This document shows positions 13,974-21,403 of a DNA stretch of 24,717 bases, one piece after another. Position 1 is the stretch's first letter. Every line of letters begins with the position of its first letter. A model generated the notes under the pieces. That model was not told the origin of the DNA. It did not search any database and saw only the letters and a program-made list of their open reading frames with translations. The stretch is from 79-D21 sp022839995 (GTDB lineage: Bacteria; Synergistota; Synergistia; Synergistales; 79-D21): contig JALHIN010000026.1 in the NCBI GenBank assembly GCA_022839995.1, positions 1 through 24,717 on the forward strand, read 5' to 3'. Position numbers and translations under genes: made by a program.

Positions 13974-15025
13974 TACGGGCTCCTGGAAGGGTGATCGGCC
14001 GCGCCGTGGATCCTGTGGATGGCCAGCAGGTCGGACAGCAGTGCCTGTCCCGTTTCGATTCTCCCTGCCCCCGGTCCGACGATCGTGATGTCCCCGAGGT
14101 GATCCGTCGTGTACGTGATGGCGTTCATCGCGCCCATGATCCCCGCCAGCGGCCGCACGAGCGGGACTGCCACCGGGGCGACCATCGCCTTGACGCGGCC
14201 CTTTTCCCGATAGACCTCCGCCACCAGCTTGATTCGCTTTCCGCGGGAAAGGGCGGTTTGTATCGTTTCCTGCGTCACTTCGGTGATCCCCGTCCGTTCG
14301 ACGTCCTCCAGCTCAAGCGTGGCATCCATGAAGAGGACCGCCATGATGCAGGCCTTCACCGCAGCGTCCCACCCCTCCACGTCGGCGGTCGGATCCGCCT
14401 CGGCAATTCCGAGCCGCTGTGCCTCGGCGAGTGCCTCCTCGTAGGTTTTCCCTTTTTCCATCTCGGTCAGGATGAAGTTGGTGGTGCCGTTGACGATCCC
14501 CTGGACATGCTGGATGTCGCACCCGGCCAGGGTTTCCCGCACCAGGTTCAAGGCCGGTGTCCCGCTCATGATCACGCCCTCGTAGCGGAACGAGACCCCG
14601 CTCCCTTCCGCCAGGGCCGTCAGCTCGGACAGTGCCCGGACCAGGGGCCCCTTGTTGGACGTCACGACGTGCTTCTTCGCCTTCAGGGCGGTACGGATAT
14701 GGGTCAGTCCCGGTTCGCCGCGCACGAGGCTGGTGGGTGTGGTTTCGACGAGAATGTCGGTGTGGGCGCTTTTGATGGCTTCCAGCGGATCGATCAGCCG
14801 GGCCCCCTCGCATCCCCAGAGCCCCCCGTCCCTCTCCATGGCCTCCAGCAGCATCGCCGGATCGAGACCCTGCTCGTTCGCCAGGCACCCCCGGCGGGCC
14901 GTGACGACCGACGTGATCCGAAATTCGAACCCGTATTTCCCGGCAAGCCGCTCCCTCTTGTCGGCCAGGATCCTGGCCAGGCCCTGGGCGACATTGCCAA
15001 ACCCAACAAGGCAGATGTTCCACAT
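13970..15025 (-). CDS. hom: Homoserine dehydrogenase
   Basis: A 351-residue NAD(P)-dependent dehydrogenase that interconverts aspartate semialdehyde and homoserine. The nucleotide fold begins NICLVGFGNVAQGLARIL; TTPTSLVRGEPG, KHVVTSNKGPL, GIVNGTTNFIL and AEADPTADVEGWDAAVKACI are the family's cofactor and catalytic blocks. There is no C-terminal ACT domain, so classic threonine feedback is unlikely. Its ATG lies two bases after the TAG of the aldehyde:ferredoxin oxidoreductase, with GGGAGGGG upstream inside that gene, so the two are translationally coupled. This pairing is not the usual threonine-operon context. It may be catabolic, or link aspartate semialdehyde to the oxidoreductase, but that is speculative. 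Confidence 0.9.
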   Translation of the reverse strand: MWNICLVGFGNVAQGLARILADKRERLAGKYGFEFRITSVVTARRGCLANEQGLDPAMLLEAMERDGGLWGCEGARLIDPLEAIKSAHTDILVETTPTSLVRGEPGLTHIRTALKAKKHVVTSNKGPLVRALSELTALAEGSGVSFRYEGVIMSGTPALNLVRETLAGCDIQHVQGIVNGTTNFILTEMEKGKTYEEALAEAQRLGIAEADPTADVEGWDAAVKACIMAVLFMDATLELEDVERTGITEVTQETIQTALSRGKRIKLVAEVYREKGRVKAMVAPVAVPLVRPLAGIMGAMNAITYTTDHLGDITIVGPGAGRIETGQALLSDLLAIHRIHGAADHPSRSPY

Positions 15026-15027
15026 GG

Positions 15028-16854
15028 CTACATCCCCTCCCTTTTCTTCAGGATGGATTCCCCCGGGCTACCGGCGATTCCGAGGCGCTCCAGGGTGGAC
15101 GCCGTCGGATGGCCGCCGGCATCCCATCCCCGAAGGACATAGTATTCGTCCAGCATTCCCTGCAGGTCCCACGGCGTCAGGGAAACGGCGGTCTTCCCCT
15201 GGGGAGGCATGGGCAGCGGTTCTTTCAGGATCCTCGGGGGGAGGGTGTCCGCCAGGCCCCCCGATCCCGCCTGCCTCAGATTGTACTGTCTCGCCAGGTT
15301 CCAGATCCGTTCCCCCACCTCTAGGTAGCCGCGTTCGTCCATTTCAAGCCCCTCGGCGGCCTCGAGCCCCTTCAGCGCGTCCTCCGTCTCCATGGGAAGG
15401 AAATCGCACACCACGAGAGAGTAGGCCGCAGCCCGTTCATCCTGAAGGTTCTTGACGATCCGGGCCGTCCCTTCCGCGGAAAACCGCTCGACGGCCCCGT
15501 CGATTTCCGGCATGACCGTCCAGGCTCGCTGGTGGCATCCTCCCCGGTCCGCGGTTGCGTAAGCAAGGGCCATTCCCCAGCTCGACCGGGGATCGTAGCC
15601 CGGAAGTTCCATCCCCTTCGCGTGGACCGCCAGGTCCTCGGCCTCCATGCCCAACTGCATTGCCGCCCTCCAGGCCCCTTCGGCAAGCAGGTCCCCGATC
15701 CCCTCCCTACGGGCAATGGCCTCAAGGAGCCTCACCTGCCCGGCGGCATCCCCGAACTCGGGGACTTCCTCGAGCAGGTCCCGGGATGCGGCATCCATTG
15801 CAAAGGCCACTACGCCGCCTGCCGAGATGACGTCCATCCCCGCGTCGTTGCAGACGGCGATGGACCGAGCCACGTCCACCACGTCGATCACGCCGCAGGA
15901 GGCCCCCAGCAGGGCAAGCGCCTCGTACTCGACCTTCACGTCACGTCCGTCGACGGCCATGACCCGGCCGCAGACGATCGGGCAGTTGAAGCAGCCTGCA
16001 TCCCGCTTCGCATGGTAGCGGAGGTTTGCCCCGTTCAGCGCGTGGGCATTTTCCAGGTACCCCCGCCTGAAGTTGAAGCAAGGCAGGATTCCCGTTCGGT
16101 TCATCGGTTCGACGAGGGCGGCGGTACCCAGGACCCTGAGGCTGTGGACTCCGGGATTGTTCATGACCCGCCCCAGGAGGTCCTTCACCAGGACCTTCAT
16201 CCCTGACTCGTCCGCCAGAGGGATGGGCTTCGTGCCCTTCACCGCAACAGCTTTGAGGTTCTTGGACCCCATGACAGCCCCTGCGCCTCCCCTGCCCGCC
16301 ATCCCCGCCCTCCAGGGATCGGCGTCGCGGTCCACGGCGATGGAAGCGAAGCGGACGCGGTTCTCCCCTGCCTGGCCGATGGAGGCCACGTGGGCCCGGG
16401 GGTCGGTTTCCTTCCGGATGCCGGAAACGGTTTCATCCACCCCGTGCCCCCAAAACCCGGCTGCTTCCCGCAGCTCCGCCTTTCCGTCCTGCAGCCAGAG
16501 GTAGACCGGGACGTCCGCGCGGCCCGAAAAAACGATCCCGTCGTAACCGGTCCTTCGGAGGGACTGGGCGAAATGTCCGCCGCTATGGCTGTCGAGCCAG
16601 AGCCCGGTGAGAGGGGAACGGGTCGCTACGGTGAACCGGCCGGAGGTCGGGAAAGGCGTTCCCGTCAGGGGACCGGTGAGAAAGCAGAGCGGGTTTTCGG
16701 GATCCAGCGGGTCGCAGCCTGACGGAGCCAGTTCGTCAAGCAGGGCGATCCCAAGCCCCTTGCCCCCGAGGAAACGGGCCACGGCCTCACGGGTGAGGAA
16801 TCGGTCCTGGAACTTCCCGGACTCGAGATCAACGAACAGCAGCTTTCCAAACAC
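15028..16854 (-). CDS. Aldehyde:ferredoxin oxidoreductase (tungsten family), paralogue 1
   Basis: A 608-residue cytoplasmic enzyme of the AOR family, which oxidises aldehydes to acids with ferredoxin through a bis-pterin tungsten centre and one 4Fe-4S cluster. Seen here are the N-terminal cofactor domain (FGKLLFVDLESGKF, FLGGKGLG, GPLTGTPFPTSGRF, SGGHFAQSLRRTGYDG), GRGGAGAVMGSKNLKAVAV (188-206), the cluster ligands Cys288, Cys291, Cys295 in CFNCPIVC, and the distant fourth ligand, likely Cys483 in VVCDFLP. The start is GTG 16854, with AGGAGG nine bases before it. The frame stays open far upstream on the strand opposite the aminopeptidase, but nothing there looks real. It is coupled to the homoserine dehydrogenase. 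Confidence 0.92.
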   Translation of the reverse strand: MFGKLLFVDLESGKFQDRFLTREAVARFLGGKGLGIALLDELAPSGCDPLDPENPLCFLTGPLTGTPFPTSGRFTVATRSPLTGLWLDSHSGGHFAQSLRRTGYDGIVFSGRADVPVYLWLQDGKAELREAAGFWGHGVDETVSGIRKETDPRAHVASIGQAGENRVRFASIAVDRDADPWRAGMAGRGGAGAVMGSKNLKAVAVKGTKPIPLADESGMKVLVKDLLGRVMNNPGVHSLRVLGTAALVEPMNRTGILPCFNFRRGYLENAHALNGANLRYHAKRDAGCFNCPIVCGRVMAVDGRDVKVEYEALALLGASCGVIDVVDVARSIAVCNDAGMDVISAGGVVAFAMDAASRDLLEEVPEFGDAAGQVRLLEAIARREGIGDLLAEGAWRAAMQLGMEAEDLAVHAKGMELPGYDPRSSWGMALAYATADRGGCHQRAWTVMPEIDGAVERFSAEGTARIVKNLQDERAAAYSLVVCDFLPMETEDALKGLEAAEGLEMDERGYLEVGERIWNLARQYNLRQAGSGGLADTLPPRILKEPLPMPPQGKTAVSLTPWDLQGMLDEYYVLRGWDAGGHPTASTLERLGIAGSPGESILKKREGM

Positions 16855-16881
16855 GCGGCAGCACCTCCTATCATGGGGATG

Positions 16882-16890
16882 ATGATAGCA
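16882..16890 (-). promoter_or_regulatory. Extended -10 promoter candidate for the AOR-hom operon
   Basis: Minus strand TGC-TATCAT, with TATCAT at 16887-16882, 28 bases before the GTG. No good -35. A direct repeat that may bind a regulator lies just upstream. Confidence 0.4.
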
Positions 16891-16896
16891 TGTTAA

Positions 16897-16935
16897 AGCT
16901 CCATTGGGGAAGAAACTGCTAGAATAGCTCCATTG
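16897..16935. repeat. Direct repeat AGCTCCATTG, two copies 29 bp apart
   Basis: Identical 10-mers at 16897-16906 and 16926-16935 flank the likely pepA -10 (TGC-TAGAAT, ending 16925) in the gap between the divergent AOR and aminopeptidase genes. The spacing is near three helical turns, as for an operator bound by two subunits. Confidence 0.4.
16917..16925 (+). promoter_or_regulatory. Extended -10 promoter candidate for pepA
   Basis: TGC-TAGAAT, with TAGAAT at 16920-16925, is an extended -10 about 46 bases before the GTG start. There is no clear -35 at the usual spacing. Confidence 0.4.
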
Positions 16936-16971
16936 ACAGGTAGGAAAAAGACACTTTGGGAGGCGATTCAA

Positions 16972-18444
16972 GTGGAGGTTCGAGCGATCGAGATCACCCC
17001 GGGAAGCTGGCCGTGCGATTTTTTGGCCGCGGCGGTTTTCGAGGATGACTGGAACACCCTGGACCGGCTGGAACCCGGCTGGGCGGAACGGCTGAAAGCC
17101 CTGGCCGCCAGGCGCAGCTACAGGGGACGGGCCGGAGAGGTCCTGGTTCTGCCCCTGGCTGGAGAACCGACGCTCGCGTTGGTAGGGCTGGGTAAAAAGG
17201 GGCCCCTCGGACAGGAAACCGTCCGGCAGGCAACCGGGGAAGCCGTGAAGGCGGCGGTGCGGGACCGGGGGGCTAAGGTCCTGTTCCTCCTGCCGGAACC
17301 CCCGGGGTGGGCCCTGTCCAAGGCGGCTGCCGAGGGGGCCATCCTGGCTGGGTACCGCTTCGATAAGTACCGCGGCCGCGATGAGGAAGAACCGCCCCGT
17401 TTCGAAGTGGAAACGCTGCTCCTGGCGGACGGGAACGAGGAGGGACTTCAAACGGGGGCAATCCTGGGAGAAGCCCAGAACTACGCCCGCGACCTCGCCA
17501 GCGAGCCGGGGAACGTCATCACGCCGGAATCGCTGGCTGAAACCGCCCGAAAGCTCTCGGAGGAATCCGGACTCCAATGCACCGTCTTCGACGAGGAGGC
17601 CATCCGCCAAATGGGAATGGAAGCTCTCTGGAGCGTCGGGAAGGGATCGAAGAACAAGCCCCGCCTCATCCACCTGGCCTGGATGCCCGGCGAAGGCGCG
17701 AGGGAGCGGATCGCCCTGGTCGGCAAAGGGCTGACCTTCGACAGCGGCGGCCTGAACATCAAGACCGGCGATTTCATGAGGACCATGAAGGGCGACAAGT
17801 CCGGCGCCTGCGCGGTCTTGGCCGCCATGAGCGCCGTCAGCGCCCTGGAACTGCCCCTGGAGGTCCACGGGCTGATCGGGGCGGCGGAGAACATGCCGGG
17901 AGGGGATGCGTACCGTCCCGACGACATCATCCGGGCGAAAAACGGCAAAACGATCGAGATCGAGAACACGGACGCGGAGGGGCGCCTGACTCTGGCCGAC
18001 GTGCTCTGTTACGCCAGTGACCTGGAACCGGCCGCCGTGCTGGACATCGCCACCCTCACGGGATCCTGCCACATCGCTCTGGGGGACTACACGGCCGGGC
18101 TTTTCTCACCCGACGAGAGCCTCGTCGGACAGCTCATGGAGGCTTCCCGCATTTCCGGCGAACGTCTCTGGCCTTTCCCGATGGATGACGAGAGACTGCG
18201 GAAAAAACTGAAATCGGACGTCGCCGACCTGGTGAATGCAGGCAGCCGTTACGGCGGGGCGATCTTTGCCGCCATGTTCCTGCAGGAATTCGTGAAGAAG
18301 GGCATCCCCTGGGCTCACATCGACATGGCGGGAACCGACAACAGCAAGGAAGAGTACGGGTATGTCCCGAAGGGCTTTACGGGGTTCGGGACCCGGACGA
18401 TGCTGGAATTCCTCCTCGGCCGGGCAGGAAGGACCGGCTCATGA
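16972..18444 (+). CDS. pepA: Leucyl aminopeptidase, M17 family
   Basis: A 490-residue M17 aminopeptidase that removes N-terminal residues from peptides, as a hexamer with two metals per active site. The metal and catalytic residues are all visible and in register with E. coli PepA: GKGLTFDSGGLNIK (Lys252, Asp257, catalytic Lys264), MKGDKSGA (Asp275) and NTDAEGRL (Asp334, Glu336, Arg338). The N-terminal domain (about 1-160) is shorter and divergent, as is usual. The start is GTG 16972, eight bases after GGGAGG, rather than an upstream TTG at 16933 that lacks a site. Its stop overlaps the next gene's ATG in ATGA, so the UPF0182 gene is coupled to it. Confidence 0.93.
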   Translation: MEVRAIEITPGSWPCDFLAAAVFEDDWNTLDRLEPGWAERLKALAARRSYRGRAGEVLVLPLAGEPTLALVGLGKKGPLGQETVRQATGEAVKAAVRDRGAKVLFLLPEPPGWALSKAAAEGAILAGYRFDKYRGRDEEEPPRFEVETLLLADGNEEGLQTGAILGEAQNYARDLASEPGNVITPESLAETARKLSEESGLQCTVFDEEAIRQMGMEALWSVGKGSKNKPRLIHLAWMPGEGARERIALVGKGLTFDSGGLNIKTGDFMRTMKGDKSGACAVLAAMSAVSALELPLEVHGLIGAAENMPGGDAYRPDDIIRAKNGKTIEIENTDAEGRLTLADVLCYASDLEPAAVLDIATLTGSCHIALGDYTAGLFSPDESLVGQLMEASRISGERLWPFPMDDERLRKKLKSDVADLVNAGSRYGGAIFAAMFLQEFVKKGIPWAHIDMAGTDNSKEEYGYVPKGFTGFGTRTMLEFLLGRAGRTGS

Positions 18445-21257
18445 AAGAGGACGACTGGACCTTCGAAGGGAGGAGGACCTGGCCGCCGTTTCGCGGAAAC
18501 GGTCACGAGGGCCCTTCCGAGAGGCCCATCGGCCGTTTCCCGCGCCGATGGCGGCTGCTGTGGACCCTCCTGCCGGCCCTTCTCCTCCTCTTCGTGGCCT
18601 GGCCGGCCTTCGCCCGCTTCTACACCGATTGGCTCTGGTTCGATTCGCTGGGCTTCTCCAGCGTTTTCCGAACGCGGTTTTTCACGAGGATCGCGGTTTC
18701 CGCGGGGTCGACCGTGCTCCTTTTCGCCTTCCTGGCCTTCAACTGGATGGCCGCCTGGCGCCGGTCCAGGGAGGAGCTGACGGAGGCCTGGTCGATCCGC
18801 TGGAATCCAGGCCTCCTTCCATGGGTCATCCTCGGGGCGGCGGCCTTTCTCTCCCTCGGCAACAGCATGGCCGGAAGAGCCGCCTGGGAGACGATCCTGG
18901 GCTTCCTCAAGGGGGGGACCTTTGGACAAAAGGATCCCGTTTTCGGGAAGGACGTCGGGTTCTATGTCTTCACCCTGCCTTTCCTGGAATTGACCAGGAA
19001 CTGGCTCATGAACGGGCTCTTCCTGGCGCTCCTGGGGACGGCCATCCTCTCCCTCCCCGGAAGGCTGGGAAGGTTCTTCGCCAATGACTTCAGCCTCCGG
19101 CCGCAGTCCAAAAGGCACCTTTCCGTTCTCGGCTCTGCCCTCGTCCTGGTCTGGGGAAGCGGTTTCCTTCTCGACCGCTGGAACCTGCTCTACTCTCCAT
19201 CGGGGATCGTCTTCGGCCCAGGCTACACGGACATCCACGCCCTCCTTCCTGCGCTGACCGTCCTGTTCGCCCTCAGCGCCGCCGCGGCGGTCCTTGTTCT
19301 CACGGGGATCGGGCGTTCCCGGCGAACCCTCTGGTGGATCCTGGGGGGGATGGCCGTGGCCGTCTTCCTCCTGAGAAGCCTCGTTCCTGGACTGATGCAG
19401 TCTTACCTCGTCAAGCCGAACGAATTTGAACGGGAAAAGCCCTACATCGGGCACCACATCGCAGCCACCCTCGAGGCCTTCGGGCTCAGCGACGTGACCG
19501 TCCTGGACGTGACCCCGGAGAACGAGGTGACTCCCGAGGGTGTCGCGGCCAATTCCGACACCATCCGGAACATCCGCCTTTGGGACTACGGGCCCCTTCT
19601 TCGAACCTACAAGCAGCTCCAGGAGATCCGGTCCTACTACGATTTCACGGACGTGGACATCGACAGGTACCGGTTTGACGGAAAGATGCGCCAGGTCATG
19701 CTTTCCGCCAGGGAACTGGATCCCACCCAGCTGCAGAACCGAACCTGGGTCAACACCCACCTCGAGTTCACGCACGGCTACGGCCTGGTGATGAACCCGG
19801 TGAACGAGGTCGGACCTTCCGGGCTTCCCATCCTCTTCATCCGCGACCTTCCTCCGAAGGTGGACGTTCCTCTTCAGATCGATCGGCCCCAGATCTATTT
19901 CGGGGAAAAGACCAGCACCTATGCCCTGGTGAAAACCGAAGTCAAGGAGTTCGACTATCCCATGGGAGAGTCGAACGTCAGGAGCACTTACGACGGGAAA
20001 GGCGGCGTCGGGGTCGGAAGCGCCTGGCGAAGGCTGCTCTTCGCGACCCGCTTCGGGGACACGGAAATCTTCTTCACGGGCTCCCTCCGGCCGGAAAGCC
20101 GGATCCTCTTCAACCGCAACATCCAGGATGCCCTGAGGCGCCTGGCCCCGTTCCTGCTGTACGACGCAGATCCCTACCTGGTGGTGCTGGGAGGAAGGCT
20201 CGTGTGGGTCCAGGACGCCTACACCGCCACGAACCGTTACCCGTATTCCAGGCCGGTATCCGTATCCGACCCGACGCTATCGAATTTCCAGGGAGCCAAC
20301 TACCTGCGCAACAGCGTGAAAGCCACGGTCGACGCCTATGACGGAACGGTGACCTTCTACGCCGTCGACGAAAAGGATCCTTTGCTTTCCATGTGGCGCT
20401 CCGTCTTCCCAGCGCTTTTCAAACCCGCCTCCGCAATGCCGGGAGAACTTCGAGAACACCTGAGATACCCCGAGGGTCTCTTCGAAATCCAGAGCGCCGT
20501 CTACCGGACGTACCACATGACGGATCCAAACACTTTCTACAACAAGGAGGACGTTTGGACCCTCATGCCGGAAGGCAGCCGGAAGCCGGTCTCGCCCAAC
20601 TACACGATCCTGAAGCTCATGGGAGAGAAGGAGCCGGAATTTGCGCTTATCATCCCGTTCCTCCCCGTGGGCCGAAACAACATGATCGCCTGGATGGCGG
20701 GCCGCAGCGACGGGGATCACTACGGCAAGCTCGTGGTGTACAAGTTCCCCAAGCAGAAGCTCATTTTCGGACCTGCCCAGATTGAAGCGCTCATCGACCA
20801 GAACCCGGAGATTTCCGCCCAGCTCTCCCTCTGGAGCCAGCGGGGTTCCGAGGTCATCCGAGGGGACCTGCTCGTGATCCCCGTAGGCAAGGGGCTCCTT
20901 TACGTCCAGCCTTTATACCTGAAGGCCGAAAGGGGCGATTTGCCCGAATTGAAGAGGGTCATCCTTTCAACGGGAGGCCGGGTGGCCATGGCGGAAACCT
21001 TCGACGAAGCCCTGGCACGGGTCGTCGGGACCCAGGCGAAGAGACCGCCCGTCCAAGCGAGACCCGAAACCGTGCCTTCGACCCCGGCCCCCTCGCCTTC
21101 GGGTGAGGCGGACCTGAAGAGCCTGGCCCGGGAAGCCCGCAAGGCCTTCGAAGCCGCGGAGGCCGCCCAGCGGGCCGGAGACTGGGCCCGTTACGGAGAA
21201 GAGCTCAGGAAGCTCTCGACCCTCCTGGAGCGGATGGCAGGTTCCGAGGCCCCCTAG
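18441..21257 (+). CDS. UPF0182 (COG1615) family membrane protein
   Basis: A 938-residue protein with the full UPF0182 layout. About seven hydrophobic spans fill the first third, with family blocks FYTDWLWFDSLGF, KDPVFGKDVGFYVFTLPFLEL and VKPNEFEREKPYIGHHI. A long extracytoplasmic domain follows, including NTHLEFTHGYG, RDLPPKVDVPLQI and IIPFLPVGRNNMIAWMAGRSDG. A charged, Ala/Pro-rich tail ends in a likely coiled coil (about 890-930). The length matches the family. Its biochemical function is unknown; members occur in actinobacteria, cyanobacteria, some clostridia and others. It overlaps pepA by four bases and should be co-translated with it, although the two activities have no obvious link. 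Confidence 0.92.
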   Translation: MKEDDWTFEGRRTWPPFRGNGHEGPSERPIGRFPRRWRLLWTLLPALLLLFVAWPAFARFYTDWLWFDSLGFSSVFRTRFFTRIAVSAGSTVLLFAFLAFNWMAAWRRSREELTEAWSIRWNPGLLPWVILGAAAFLSLGNSMAGRAAWETILGFLKGGTFGQKDPVFGKDVGFYVFTLPFLELTRNWLMNGLFLALLGTAILSLPGRLGRFFANDFSLRPQSKRHLSVLGSALVLVWGSGFLLDRWNLLYSPSGIVFGPGYTDIHALLPALTVLFALSAAAAVLVLTGIGRSRRTLWWILGGMAVAVFLLRSLVPGLMQSYLVKPNEFEREKPYIGHHIAATLEAFGLSDVTVLDVTPENEVTPEGVAANSDTIRNIRLWDYGPLLRTYKQLQEIRSYYDFTDVDIDRYRFDGKMRQVMLSARELDPTQLQNRTWVNTHLEFTHGYGLVMNPVNEVGPSGLPILFIRDLPPKVDVPLQIDRPQIYFGEKTSTYALVKTEVKEFDYPMGESNVRSTYDGKGGVGVGSAWRRLLFATRFGDTEIFFTGSLRPESRILFNRNIQDALRRLAPFLLYDADPYLVVLGGRLVWVQDAYTATNRYPYSRPVSVSDPTLSNFQGANYLRNSVKATVDAYDGTVTFYAVDEKDPLLSMWRSVFPALFKPASAMPGELREHLRYPEGLFEIQSAVYRTYHMTDPNTFYNKEDVWTLMPEGSRKPVSPNYTILKLMGEKEPEFALIIPFLPVGRNNMIAWMAGRSDGDHYGKLVVYKFPKQKLIFGPAQIEALIDQNPEISAQLSLWSQRGSEVIRGDLLVIPVGKGLLYVQPLYLKAERGDLPELKRVILSTGGRVAMAETFDEALARVVGTQAKRPPVQARPETVPSTPAPSPSGEADLKSLAREARKAFEAAEAAQRAGDWARYGEELRKLSTLLERMAGSEAP

Positions 21258-21289
21258 GCACCCTCCTGGCAAACGTTTCCTTCGATTTG

Positions 21290-21316
21290 GGCCGGCCCTC
21301 GAGGCCGGCCTCTTCC
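21290..21316 (+). terminator. GC-rich hairpin after the UPF0182 gene
   Basis: An 8-bp stem GGCCGGCC (21290-21297 with 21303-21310) with loop ctcga is followed by a weak pyrimidine tract (tcttcc). It lies between the UPF0182 stop and the next promoter, so termination is likely though not strong. Confidence 0.55.
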
Positions 21317-21317
21317 G

Positions 21318-21345
21318 TTCCGAAACCGCTTCAACTCGCTATAAT
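21318..21345 (+). promoter_or_regulatory. Promoter of AOR paralogue 2
   Basis: A consensus -10 TATAAT (21340-21345), with a weak TTCCGA (21318-21323) at a 16-bp spacing. The start codon is at 21404, giving a leader of about 50 nt. Confidence 0.55.
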
Positions 21346-21403
21346 AGAAATCGTGGAAACAAGGTTGCCGGAAACCATCTCACAACGGTTGGAGGATGGA
21401 AAA

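Noticed and set aside
13739..15142. Plus-strand open frame of 467 codons opposite homoserine dehydrogenase
   Set aside because: Low-complexity composition typical of antisense GC-rich frames; the dehydrogenase motifs are clear on the other strand.
16855..18072. Long upstream extension of the AOR paralogue 1 frame (about 406 extra codons on the minus strand)
   Set aside because: It lies antisense to the well-supported pepA gene, shows no known domain, and the AOR family begins at the GTG 16854 with a good ribosome site.
18315..19775. Minus-strand open frame of 486 codons opposite UPF0182
   Set aside because: Glu/Gly/Pro-rich antisense shadow of a conserved gene.
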